Assembly: GCF_000513135.1 (NCBI RefSeq)
Contig: NZ_BAUV01000033.1
Coordinates: 1-49,240 of the forward strand
DNA from: Halalkalibacter akibai JCM 9157
GTDB taxonomy: Bacteria; Bacillota; Bacilli; Bacillales; Bacillaceae_D
DNA length: 49,240 bases
Direction of reading: 5' to 3'
Shown here: positions 25,771 through 33,978 of the stretch, piece by piece
How the letters are laid out: each line of letters opens with the position of its first letter
Numbering within the stretch: the stretch's first letter is position 1
Made by a program: the position numbers and the translations under genes
The notes under the pieces: model-generated
Told to the model about the DNA's origin: nothing
What the model saw: the letters and a program-made list of their open reading frames with translations, nothing else
Database searches by the model: none

Positions 25771-26788
25771 TAAACTAAAAGCGATTGTCCGAGCGAGTTT
25801 AGGAACGGTTATATTAATTAGCGCAACAGGTTGTTCACTTCTTCCAAAAGAAGAAGCTGCTCTAGCACCACCTTTAGTAGAACCTGCTCAAATTGAATAT
25901 GACGTTGCAGAAGTAGAGTTAGGAGACATCACTACAGCAGTAAGAGGAAGCGGGAATTTCATCCCATTGGAGAGCCACGACCTTTTTTATACTCAGGATG
26001 GAGGACGTTTAAAAAACATACATATTTCTGAAGGAGAGCTTGTTGAAAAAGGTCAACTTTTAGCGGAAATTGAAACTGGCACCCTGTTATTTGATATTGA
26101 GCAGCTAGAAATAGAATTAAAAAAAGCGAAAATTAGACTGCAACAACTTAAAGCACAAAAGGCAGACACGTATTCCTTACAAATAGGGGAATTAGACCTA
26201 GAAGGTCTAGAGTTACGATTAGCACAACTTCAATCCATTTTGAATAAATCTAAAATCACCTCACCAATTGATGGAGTAGTTACTTTTGTAACAGATTCAA
26301 GACAAGGTGAAATATTAGGTGCCTATCAATCTATTATCCAAGTTGCAGACACAACAAATCTACTGTTTATTTACACAGCACTTTCAGCAGATGTTGTAAA
26401 TGAAGTGACAATTGGCATGGAAGCAACGATTGATTATCGTGACTCTGAATTGAAGGGAAACGTCGTACAAACACCCAACGACATTCCAAGCGATATTTAT
26501 GAGACGAATCCAGATTTATATGGGAGAAGTATTTTAGTTCGTCTAGAAGAACTCCCTAATGAGATTGGAGTAGGGGAGCGAGCTGATATTGAACTGATTA
26601 CAGCAGAAAAAGAAAATGCATTACTCATACCTAAAAGCGCTCTTAGAACAGCAGTGGGTCGTTCTTATGTACAGATAGTGGATGGCCAAACTAAAAAAGA
26701 GCAAGACATTGAAGTTGGTATTATATCAACAACCGAAGTTGAAGTAATAAAGGGATTAAATGAAGGTGATAAAGTAATTTTAAGATAG
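25754..26788 (+). CDS. HlyD/MacA-type membrane-fusion lipoprotein
   Basis: 344 residues. The N-terminus is basic, then hydrophobic, ending in a lipobox (LISATGC, C27), so it is anchored to the outer face of the membrane. Next come a biotinyl-lipoyl half (about 55-90), an alpha-helical hairpin (about 100-155), the second lipoyl half (SKITSPIDGVV), and beta-barrel and membrane-proximal domains. MacA-like adaptors couple an ABC exporter to its exported substrate. ATG 25754 with AGGAAGG six bases upstream is the start; the longer frame from 25715 lacks a signal peptide. The permease gene begins nine bases after the stop. Confidence 0.86.
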   Translation: MKKNSNKLKAIVRASLGTVILISATGCSLLPKEEAALAPPLVEPAQIEYDVAEVELGDITTAVRGSGNFIPLESHDLFYTQDGGRLKNIHISEGELVEKGQLLAEIETGTLLFDIEQLEIELKKAKIRLQQLKAQKADTYSLQIGELDLEGLELRLAQLQSILNKSKITSPIDGVVTFVTDSRQGEILGAYQSIIQVADTTNLLFIYTALSADVVNEVTIGMEATIDYRDSELKGNVVQTPNDIPSDIYETNPDLYGRSILVRLEELPNEIGVGERADIELITAEKENALLIPKSALRTAVGRSYVQIVDGQTKKEQDIEVGIISTTEVEVIKGLNEGDKVILR

Positions 26789-26797
26789 GAGGAGTAA

Positions 26798-29650
26798 GTG
26801 GTGGCTATTTTTAAAGTAATTTTAAGGAAAATGATCAATAACCGTTGGCTCACCGGAAGTTTATTCCTCGGCTTAATTATTACGGTTTCACTTGTCTCAA
26901 GCATTCCAACTTACACTTCAAGTATTATGCAGAAGTTACTAATAAATGAATTTGAAGATCATCAAAGAAAAAACAATCAATTTCCAGGAGAATTTTATTT
27001 TACTGATAATTTTTCAAAGGATGTGGTTCCTAGTCCTAAGGAGGCACTGTCGGAAGTTGAACAAATAAATGAAAATCTGACACACAAAACCGGTCTCCCT
27101 ATTTTAACGTCCACACAGGTTGTTTTTACATCACCTTTAAAAATTGAATTTGAACAAGAAGATAGAAATACGACATCGCAAAGACCAGCTAGAATGTTAA
27201 TGATGACAGGTATTTTTGAACATATTACTTTAACTGATGGAAAATTACCGAGTCCAACATTGGTGGATGGGGTTTTCGAGGCAATAGTGCCCGAATCAGC
27301 ATTGCTAGAGAGAGAAATGGTCTTAAACACCGTTTTTAAGGCAGGAGAGAACGAAAAATCATTTTTTATTAAACCAGTAGGAACATTTAAATTAAAAGAT
27401 GAGCAAGATCCATATTGGACAATGAATCCAGATCTTTTTAATCGAGATTTTATTATTCGTGAAGAGTTGTTTCGAGGTGAGTTATTAGAATCGCATGATG
27501 AAGTGATTGGTTTAGCGAGGTTTAGCACATCATTTGATTATCATGCAGTAAATAACGAACATATCTCAACTCTGTTACAGCTTGAAGATCAAATTAAAGT
27601 CGAAATTGGAAAAGTGAAAAATGGCACGATTATGTTTCATTTTCCAATTAAAGATATTTTAAAGAGGTATGAGACAAAAGGCAACCAATTGACTGTTATG
27701 CTCTGGTCATTAAATGTCCCTATCCTAGTTATGTTGGCGATTTACTTATTTATGGTTTCAAGGTTAATTATTAGTAGGCAACTAAATGAGATTGCTATTT
27801 TCGCCAGTCGTGGTGCAAAAAGAAGTCAGATATTATGGATTTATTTTATTGAAATCGCGATATTAGGTTTTCTGGCTTTCTTAATTGGACCATATTTAGG
27901 CTTATTACTATGTCAATTATTAGGTTCGGCAAATGGATTTCTTGAGTTTGTAGATCGGTCATCGTTACCAATTACTCTCATGCCGAAGTCATACTTGTAT
28001 GCTTTCCTTGCGGTTTTAGCAGCGATAGTTATGGTTATGATTCCTGTTTTTCAAGCTTCAAGGCAAAGTATTGTTAGCCATAAACAAAAAATGGCAAATA
28101 GGAAAGATAAATTCAATTGGTATACAATTTTAATTGATATAGGGTTACTAGCTATATCCTTATATGGTTTAACTACTTTTTATAGAAGACAAGAACAATT
28201 ATTTTCAATGGGGGGAAATTATAATGAGTTATACATTGACCCACTCTTATTTTTTATCCCAGCTCTTTTTATTATTGGGTTTGGATTGTTCATTTTAAGA
28301 ATTTATCCATTCTGTCTACAAGCGATTTATAAATTAGGAGAGAAAATATGGTCGTTGTCTTTATATAGTACCTTTCTTCAAGTTAGTAGATCGACAAAAC
28401 AATATCAATTTTTAATGCTATTTTTAATCATGACGATTGCAATCGGAGTTTTTAGTGCAAGTGCAGCAAGAACGATTAATAGTAATTTAGAAGAACAGCT
28501 ACGTTATCGAAATGGAGCTGAAGTAACAGTTGATGTCTTATGGCAGAGTAGAAGAGTTTCCTTACCGGCGCTTGCTTCTGCTACGGAAGAAAGCACAGAT
28601 GTAACTCCAGTTTTAAATCTAGCAGAGGTATCTTATACAGAACCTGCATTTGAGCCATTTATGAATTTAGCAGGGGTAGAAAGTGTTACTAAAGTATTTA
28701 AAAAACAAAATGTGACAGCGATTAGTGAGGGAGTTACTCGTCAGTCAATAGAATTTATGGCGATAGAACCAAAGGCATTCGGAGAAACAGCTTGGTTTAA
28801 ATCATCGCTTCTTCTACACCATTGGTACGAGTATTTGAACCTCCTAGCAAAAGAACCTAGTGCTGTTTTGATTTCAGATACAGTTGCTTCTTCATTGGGG
28901 GTTGAGACAGGTGATTATCTGACAGTTCAGTGGGACGGCTCTTCTACTGGGGAATTTGTAGTTTACGGAGTGATTGAGTATTGGCCCACCTTTAATCCGA
29001 TAAATAGGGATAATGAAGGGGCGGACCCGGCACTACTCGTAGCCAATTTACCTTACGTTCAGAATATGATGGGGTTAGAACCATATCAAGTGTGGATGAA
29101 AGTAAAGCCAGAGGTGACTAGATCCTCTATATATGATGAAATTAAAGAACTGAAACTCCCAATTACTCAATTAAGTGATGTGCAACCAAAAATAGTCGAG
29201 TTGAAAAATAGTGCCTTGTTATTAGGAATTAACGGAACGATGACTCTTGGCTTCCTGATCTCAATATTAATCACGTTTATTGGATTTCTCCTATACTGGG
29301 TGATCACGATTAAATCCCGGACTTTGGAGTATGGGATTTACCGAGCGATGGGAATGCCGATGCCGAAACTGGTTAGCATGATGGTTTGGGAGCAAATTCT
29401 GACTTCAGGTATGGCATGTTTGTTAGGAATCGTGATTGGAGGAGTAACAAGTAGGTTATTTGTCCCTCTATTTAAATTGTCATTAAATCCCACCGAGATG
29501 GTTCCACCATTTTCGGTAGTGTTCGATCCTCAAGATGAACTTAAAATTTACTTGTTTGTTTTATTTATGTTAACGGTGGGCCTAGTGGTATTAGTAATGT
29601 TCCTTAAGAAAGTAAAAATTCATCAAGCGATAAAGTTGGGTGAGGACTAA
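26798..29650 (+). CDS. Large FtsX-like ABC permease
   Basis: 950 residues. One N-terminal membrane helix (about 15-35) leads into a large extracytoplasmic domain (about 40-300). A block of helices follows (about 305-510, interrupted by a basic cytosolic loop near 430). A second helix (near 540) leads to a second extracytoplasmic domain (about 570-800), and three C-terminal helices close the protein (about 815-945). This is the duplicated FtsX form used by lipoprotein-release and peptide-export systems, about twice the size of MacB permease domains. AGGAGG stands before two adjacent GTG codons (26798, 26801); either may be used. It overlaps the next ATPase gene by one base. Substrate unknown. 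Confidence 0.85.
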   Translation: MVAIFKVILRKMINNRWLTGSLFLGLIITVSLVSSIPTYTSSIMQKLLINEFEDHQRKNNQFPGEFYFTDNFSKDVVPSPKEALSEVEQINENLTHKTGLPILTSTQVVFTSPLKIEFEQEDRNTTSQRPARMLMMTGIFEHITLTDGKLPSPTLVDGVFEAIVPESALLEREMVLNTVFKAGENEKSFFIKPVGTFKLKDEQDPYWTMNPDLFNRDFIIREELFRGELLESHDEVIGLARFSTSFDYHAVNNEHISTLLQLEDQIKVEIGKVKNGTIMFHFPIKDILKRYETKGNQLTVMLWSLNVPILVMLAIYLFMVSRLIISRQLNEIAIFASRGAKRSQILWIYFIEIAILGFLAFLIGPYLGLLLCQLLGSANGFLEFVDRSSLPITLMPKSYLYAFLAVLAAIVMVMIPVFQASRQSIVSHKQKMANRKDKFNWYTILIDIGLLAISLYGLTTFYRRQEQLFSMGGNYNELYIDPLLFFIPALFIIGFGLFILRIYPFCLQAIYKLGEKIWSLSLYSTFLQVSRSTKQYQFLMLFLIMTIAIGVFSASAARTINSNLEEQLRYRNGAEVTVDVLWQSRRVSLPALASATEESTDVTPVLNLAEVSYTEPAFEPFMNLAGVESVTKVFKKQNVTAISEGVTRQSIEFMAIEPKAFGETAWFKSSLLLHHWYEYLNLLAKEPSAVLISDTVASSLGVETGDYLTVQWDGSSTGEFVVYGVIEYWPTFNPINRDNEGADPALLVANLPYVQNMMGLEPYQVWMKVKPEVTRSSIYDEIKELKLPITQLSDVQPKIVELKNSALLLGINGTMTLGFLISILITFIGFLLYWVITIKSRTLEYGIYRAMGMPMPKLVSMMVWEQILTSGMACLLGIVIGGVTSRLFVPLFKLSLNPTEMVPPFSVVFDPQDELKIYLFVLFMLTVGLVVLVMFLKKVKIHQAIKLGED

Positions 29651-30528
29651 TGATTGATTGTCAAAATTTAGTTAAAATTTATAAAGTAGATGATGATACA
29701 GAAGTAATGGCCCTGCAAGGTCTTGATCTAAAAGTTGAAAAAGGGGAATTAATGGGGATCATTGGCAACAGCGGTAGTGGAAAATCAACACTCTTAAACA
29801 TGCTTGGAGGCTTGGACAGACCAACAGCTGGAAAATTGCTTGTTGACGGCAAAGACTTACTTAGAATGTCTGATAAGGAGTTGGTTCAGTATAAACTTGA
29901 AACAGTAGGTTTTGTATGGCAAAACAATGCTAGAAATTTAATTCCATATTTAACCGCAGTTGAGAATGTTGAGCTTCCTATGCTGTTTAAGGGGAGACGT
30001 AAACGTGACCATGCGATTGCCTTACTTGAGCAGGTTGGAATGGGTCATCGCTTACACAGTCGATTAACGGCTTTATCTGGAGGAGAACAACAACGAGTAG
30101 CGATTGCCATCTCCCTTGCCAATAATCCAAGTCTCTTACTAGCGGATGAACCAACAGGCAGTGTCGATACAAAAACAGCTGATATCATTTTAGATGTATT
30201 TAGAGATTTAAATAGAAACTTAGGAGTAACTATAATCATTGTTACACATGATACACAATTAACAAGAAAAATGGACAGAGTTGTTGCGATAAGAGACGGG
30301 AAAACGTCTAGTGAAATACTTAGACGCTCATTTTTTCTTGAAGAGGAAGTTAACCAAGGTCAAGAAGAATTTGAGGATACACATGTTGAACTGACCGTTG
30401 TAGACAGCGCTGGTCGTATCCAAGTGCCAAGAGATTATCTTGATGCAATTGGAATGAAAGGTGCCAATAAATTACGCGTAGAATTGAAAGAAGGGAAAAT
30501 CTTATTAGTAAATCCAGATGAAAAATAA
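29650..30528 (+). CDS. ABC exporter ATPase with C-terminal AbrB-like domain
   Basis: 292 residues. The nucleotide-binding domain (1-230) has Walker A GNSGSGKST, Q-loop WQNN, signature LSGGEQQRVAIA, Walker B LLLADEPTG and VTHD. The unusual part is the tail (about 240-292): VVDSAGRIQVPRDYLDAIGMKG and LRVELKEGKILLVNP have the alternation of an AbrB/SpoVT swapped-hairpin domain, which binds DNA or dimerises. The first codon overlaps the permease stop (TAATG). It is one of two ATPases in a four-gene operon. Function of the tail is not known; dimerisation or regulation are guesses. Confidence 0.88.
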   Translation: MIDCQNLVKIYKVDDDTEVMALQGLDLKVEKGELMGIIGNSGSGKSTLLNMLGGLDRPTAGKLLVDGKDLLRMSDKELVQYKLETVGFVWQNNARNLIPYLTAVENVELPMLFKGRRKRDHAIALLEQVGMGHRLHSRLTALSGGEQQRVAIAISLANNPSLLLADEPTGSVDTKTADIILDVFRDLNRNLGVTIIIVTHDTQLTRKMDRVVAIRDGKTSSEILRRSFFLEEEVNQGQEEFEDTHVELTVVDSAGRIQVPRDYLDAIGMKGANKLRVELKEGKILLVNPDEK

Positions 30529-30546
30529 AAAATAATAAATTCAAGC

Positions 30547-30577
30547 AACGCAGTTGGGTTACTCAACTGCGTTTTCT
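30547..30577 (+). terminator. Terminator of the MacB-like operon
   Basis: AACGCAGTTG (30547-30556) and CAACTGCGTT (30564-30573) form a perfect 10-bp stem, then TTCTC. It can also serve the convergent AraC gene. Confidence 0.85.
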
Positions 30578-30589
30578 CATGAGATCTCA

Positions 30590-31798
30590 TTAAGTATGTA
30601 CGGAGTGTAAGATTCGGTATTGTTTAGGGGTTAAACCAGTAAATTTTTTAAATATTTTAGTGAAATAGCTCTGATCCGTGAAATTTAACCAAGCATAAAT
30701 CTCAGTTAGGGAATCATTTGTTAAAGTAAGTAGATTTTTAGCTTCTTCAATTTTCGATTTTTGAATGAACTCAGTTAAAGATATTCCTACTTCCTTTTTA
30801 AATAAAACAGATAGATAACAAGGGTTTAAGTCAACTAGATCGGAAAGATCTTTAAGAGTAATTTCCTCATATAAATGTTTAAAAATGTAATTTTGACAAG
30901 TGGTAACTGCTATAGAATAAGTTTGCCCTTTTTCCTCAGCCACCCGTTCGGCAAACGTACACAATGCATTTTCCATTAATTTTTCTATGTCTTTTATTTC
31001 TTTGAATTCTTCAAGACTTTGAATAAACAAGTCACTTAGGGTATAAGCCAATTCAGGATTTACCCCACCTTCCATTGCAGCTCGTGTTGCTAGTGTGATC
31101 GCGGCAATGCAAATGTTCTTTTGATTACGTACAAAACTTTTTTTGGACAAGGTTCCAAAGCTACCATTTTCAGGAAGATTAAGGAGGCAATTTAGAACTT
31201 GATCTTTCTTACCATCTTTAATGGCTTGGAGGAGCTTCTTTTCAAAACATCTTCCATAGTGAAACGTCACATTTTGTCTTTTTTCAGAAAGAGATAAGGC
31301 AGTTTGTTCTGGGGGTATACAAGGTTCGAGCATCTTATTTTGTTTCATAATGGTTTCTACATCTAAATGACGTTTAAATAACACAAAGTAAAATAGGGCA
31401 CTTGTTTGGATCAACTTTTGCTTATTGAGAACTGGGAGTGATTGATAGTAGCCAATAAATCTATTGGTATTGGTAATAGGTAGATCATTGATTAAACTAA
31501 GTAGATGGTCTTCAGACAATTTTGAGTAAACAGAAGGTCCAACAATTACGGTTCCTTTTAAAGGTTTGTTCAGATGAATAAAGAAATAATTCTCTAATGT
31601 ATCAGTTGAGTGAATAATAGGTACATGAAACGCATTATGACATGCGCTAGTGGCTAAAACAGGGGATGGAGTAAAATCAATTGGATATTTCCATAATACA
31701 TTACCATTATTATCTAAAAGTTGAATAGGGATTTCAAAAGTATCGTATAAAACTCTAAAAGTCATTTGTAATTCTTCGGTATCTGAAATAACGAACAT
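30590..31798 (-). CDS. AraC-family transcriptional regulator
   Basis: 402 residues. The C-terminal 100 residues hold two helix-turn-helix motifs, LKDLSDLVDLNPCYLSVLFKK and LTEIYAWLNFTDQSYFTKIFKK, closing with GLTPKQYR. The N-terminal 290 residues form a large sensing region beginning with a PAS-like stretch (IPIQLLDNNGNVLWKYP). It has no membrane helix, unlike YesN-partner sensors. It probably detects a sugar and controls the glycoside locus that starts on the other side of the intergenic gap. GGGGTGAT precedes the ATG. A cre-type box lies just upstream (31817-31830). Confidence 0.87.
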   Translation of the reverse strand: MFVISDTEELQMTFRVLYDTFEIPIQLLDNNGNVLWKYPIDFTPSPVLATSACHNAFHVPIIHSTDTLENYFFIHLNKPLKGTVIVGPSVYSKLSEDHLLSLINDLPITNTNRFIGYYQSLPVLNKQKLIQTSALFYFVLFKRHLDVETIMKQNKMLEPCIPPEQTALSLSEKRQNVTFHYGRCFEKKLLQAIKDGKKDQVLNCLLNLPENGSFGTLSKKSFVRNQKNICIAAITLATRAAMEGGVNPELAYTLSDLFIQSLEEFKEIKDIEKLMENALCTFAERVAEEKGQTYSIAVTTCQNYIFKHLYEEITLKDLSDLVDLNPCYLSVLFKKEVGISLTEFIQKSKIEEAKNLLTLTNDSLTEIYAWLNFTDQSYFTKIFKKFTGLTPKQYRILHSVHT

Positions 31799-31816
31799 AT
31801 CAAATCACCCCTAAAT

Positions 31817-31830
31817 TGAAATCGCTTTCA
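31817..31830. promoter_or_regulatory. cre/LacI-type operator in the AraC leader
   Basis: TGAAATCGCTTTCA matches TGWNANCGNTNWCA fully and is nearly palindromic. It lies 19 bases upstream of the AraC start codon, where binding would block transcription. Confidence 0.55.
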
Positions 31831-32049
31831 TTATTTTTAATGATAAATAAATAAACTTCTAAACTTCTATAAATAATACCATAATTTCTTTTGGAAAAGG
31901 AATAAGATAATTTTGAAATTAAAAATTGTTAGTTGTCAGTACTATTTTAAGTTCCGAAGTGTTATTTTTACAAAAAAATATCATTTATCAATTATTACAG
32001 CGGAATTCGAACTAAACATTTTGAATTTTGTTAATTTTCTAAAAGTGTA

Positions 32050-32099
32050 TTGACGAACGCCGTAACTAAGCTGTAATATAACAAATGTAAGCGCTATCT
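32050..32099 (+). promoter_or_regulatory. Promoter of the LacI gene with operator at the start point
   Basis: -35 TTGACG (32050-32055) and extended -10 TGTAATAT (TAATAT 32074-32079) are 18 bases apart. The box TGTAAGCGCTATCT (32086-32099) lies exactly at the expected start point and fits the cre consensus TGWAARCGYTWNCW. It would allow autoregulation or CcpA repression. Confidence 0.6.
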
Positions 32100-32142
32100 T
32101 AAAAGAGAAAGGATCTTTCAAATGTAAAGGATAGTGAAGGAA

Positions 32143-33114
32143 ATGGCGACAATGAAAGACGTCTCGAAAAAAGCTGGGGTTTCTGTAATAACTGTTTCAA
32201 GAGTGATAAATACACCAGAAAAGGTAAAAGAGTCTACTAGAAAAAAAGTTGAGAAAGTTATGAAGGAAATTGGTTTTCAACCAAATCATACGGCTAAAGC
32301 GCTGGTAACAAACAAAACGAGAACTATACATCTTTTTCATCCACAAGTGTTTGATACCTCTGATCCGTTTATAACAAAGTTAATAGGTGGAATAAGCTGT
32401 GAATTAAGTCATAATCACTACTCCTTGTTGTTTCGAAAAGATTGGGATTTTCCTTATAAGTGTGACGGAGTCATAGCGATGGGATTAGGAAAAGGGGATG
32501 ACTTACTCTTAAAAGAGAAGATGAAGGTACCATGTGTTTTATTCGGAGAAACGAAAGGGATAGATTGGGTTAACGTAAATGATGTGAAAGGCGCTTATAA
32601 AATGGCCCAATACATCATAAGCCAAGGTCATACACAAATCGGAATGCTTGTCATTGATTCCCCTGAACCGTTTGCTGAACAACGTTTTGAGGGTTACCTC
32701 TTAGCTCTAGAAGAACATGGAATACCTGTAAACCTTAATTACATAAGATACACATCAACCTTAGAAAAAGACGGTTACCAAGCAACACTAGATCTACTGA
32801 CTAAAACAGACATCACTGCTTTATTTTGTTCTACGGACCTAATTGCTCTCGGTGCTATCCGAGCAGCTCGAGAACTAGGTAAAGATATACCAAGTGAATT
32901 TTCAGTTAGTGGATATGATGGTGTATGGTTAGATAAAATTGCAGAACCACAACTGACAACAATTCGACAACCTGTTTTTGAAATTGGTCAGAATCTTGCA
33001 AGACTACTAATTGCGAGAATTGAGTGTCCAGATAAATCGGTTGAAAACATCTTATATGATCCTGAGATCATTATTCGAAACTCAATCAGTTTCAATCAAC
33101 AGCAAAAATGTTAG
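32143..33114 (+). CDS. LacI-family transcriptional regulator
   Basis: 323 residues, intact. N-terminal helix-turn-helix MATMKDVSKKAGVSVITVSR and hinge (to about 60), then a periplasmic-binding-protein-like effector domain with NVNDVKGAYKMAQYI, ALFCSTDLIALGAIRAAREL and TTIRQPVFEIGQNLARLL. It is shorter than usual in the first effector subdomain (DFPYKCDGVIAMG follows quickly). ATG 32143 gives the standard start; GTG 32134 is also in frame. The stop codon lies inside a TGTTAGCGTTATCA box. It most likely represses the sugar ABC and glycoside genes to its right. Confidence 0.88.
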   Translation: MATMKDVSKKAGVSVITVSRVINTPEKVKESTRKKVEKVMKEIGFQPNHTAKALVTNKTRTIHLFHPQVFDTSDPFITKLIGGISCELSHNHYSLLFRKDWDFPYKCDGVIAMGLGKGDDLLLKEKMKVPCVLFGETKGIDWVNVNDVKGAYKMAQYIISQGHTQIGMLVIDSPEPFAEQRFEGYLLALEEHGIPVNLNYIRYTSTLEKDGYQATLDLLTKTDITALFCSTDLIALGAIRAARELGKDIPSEFSVSGYDGVWLDKIAEPQLTTIRQPVFEIGQNLARLLIARIECPDKSVENILYDPEIIIRNSISFNQQQKC

Positions 33115-33122
33115 CGTTATCA
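33109..33122. promoter_or_regulatory. LacI/cre-type box 1 of 3
   Basis: TGTTAGCGTTATCA fits TGWNANCGNTNWCA and overlaps the LacI stop codon. It is the first of three similar boxes in the convergent gap. Confidence 0.45.
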
Positions 33123-33149
33123 TCAGTGACCATTCATTATAATTAATAA

Positions 33150-33163
33150 TGTTAACGCTAACA
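33150..33163. promoter_or_regulatory. LacI/cre-type box 2 of 3
   Basis: TGTTAACGCTAACA is an almost perfect palindrome of the LacI-operator kind. Its centre is 41 bases from box 1 and 28 bases from box 3. Confidence 0.55.
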
Positions 33164-33177
33164 TCGACTGTTTATAA

Positions 33178-33191
33178 TGTTAACGTTAACA
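33178..33191. promoter_or_regulatory. LacI/cre-type box 3 of 3
   Basis: TGTTAACGTTAACA is a perfect 14-bp palindrome ten bases before the end of the YesL-like gene. With box 2 it could also fold into an RNA stem, but no T-run follows. Confidence 0.55.
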
Positions 33192-33200
33192 AAGTTCAAC

Positions 33201-33797
33201 CTAGGAATTTTCAACTGGGAATGTTTTATGACATACTCGGTAAACAAAATAAGCAACTAAGCTAAAAGAGATTAGGATAGTAAGTGTATAAATAAGAAAT
33301 AAAGCAACTCCAGCAGCTACAAAAAGTAAACACAAAAGACAAACATGTAGTTTACTTAATGAATATAAAAAGGAATTCTTAATTACTCCAACTATTGGAA
33401 GCTTGAAGTGTACCATAACTGGAAACAGGTAAAAGCTAGTAAACAGAAAGAGAATACTAAAGATAGCTAAAAAAGGTAGCATGATCGTATTTAATGTAGG
33501 TGTTTCAATTGAAGCGAGCAGCTGAAAGTTAAACACGATTGAGTAAAGGACAGCAAACCAAATAATTCCAATAAGAAAACTTTGTTTAAAGTTATCTTTA
33601 AAATGAACAAAGAAAGGCTTAAACACACTAGAAGAGTCTTCTTGTCTAATCCATTGACGAACAACAGCAAACATAGCTGCTGTTGCTGGGAATATCGTTA
33701 CAATTGGAATACACATGAATAACCAGAGAATGTTTAATAGAAAGAAACTAGTGAATTTTTCTAAAACGAACATGAAGCGACTTTGAAAAAGATCCAT
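33201..33797 (-). CDS. YesL-like DUF624 membrane protein
   Basis: 198 residues with about five hydrophobic segments (about 15-45, 70-95, 100-125, 130-150, 155-185). The N-terminal FTSFFLLNILWLFMCIPIVTIFPATAAMFAV and the RQWIRQEDSSSVFKPFFVHFKDNFKQ loop are typical of DUF624/YesL. Such proteins are commonly found in Bacillus operons for pectin- or sugar-ABC uptake, function unproven. ATG 33797 is preferred over 33842 because AGGTGAT stands just upstream. It is transcribed away from the binding-protein gene and towards the LacI gene, unusual for this partner. Confidence 0.82.
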   Translation of the reverse strand: MDLFQSRFMFVLEKFTSFFLLNILWLFMCIPIVTIFPATAAMFAVVRQWIRQEDSSSVFKPFFVHFKDNFKQSFLIGIIWFAVLYSIVFNFQLLASIETPTLNTIMLPFLAIFSILFLFTSFYLFPVMVHFKLPIVGVIKNSFLYSLSKLHVCLLCLLFVAAGVALFLIYTLTILISFSLVAYFVYRVCHKTFPVENS

Positions 33798-33948
33798 AAT
33801 ATCACCTAGAATTTTAAATTTTATGTTAATAAAAGCTATCATACCATGTAACCCAAAAAAAGATAACTTCTTTTCACACTTTGAGAGGGGGGATGCCCTA
33901 CCTTATAGAGCTAATGCAAGTCTGTTGGTTGAGTTTTTGAGTTCAAAT

Positions 33949-33962
33949 TGTAAGCGATTACA
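33949..33962. promoter_or_regulatory. LacI/cre-type operator before the sugar-binding protein gene
   Basis: TGTAAGCGATTACA fits TGWNANCGNTNWCA and is a near-perfect palindrome (TGTAA-N4-TTACA). It ends one base before the ribosome binding site AAGGGGG, so a bound repressor would block the importer operon. The local LacI protein or CcpA could be the ligand. Confidence 0.65.
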
Positions 33963-33978
33963 AAAGGGGGATCTTAAA

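Larger units (their letters stand above)
31799..32142. other. Divergent regulatory region between AraC and LacI genes
   Basis: About 340 AT-rich bases with no gene. It contains a cre-type palindrome near the AraC start (31817-31830), and a clear promoter with a cre-type box at its start point in front of the LacI gene (32050-32099). Confidence 0.6.

Noticed and set aside
26995-27528. 177-residue minus-strand frame within the permease gene
   Set aside because: It is antisense to an intact coding region, with no ribosome binding site and a low-complexity Ser/Lys-rich translation.
33150-33191. Rho-independent terminator between LacI and YesL-like genes
   Set aside because: The two palindromes could pair, but no T-run follows on either strand and each is a self-contained operator-like box.
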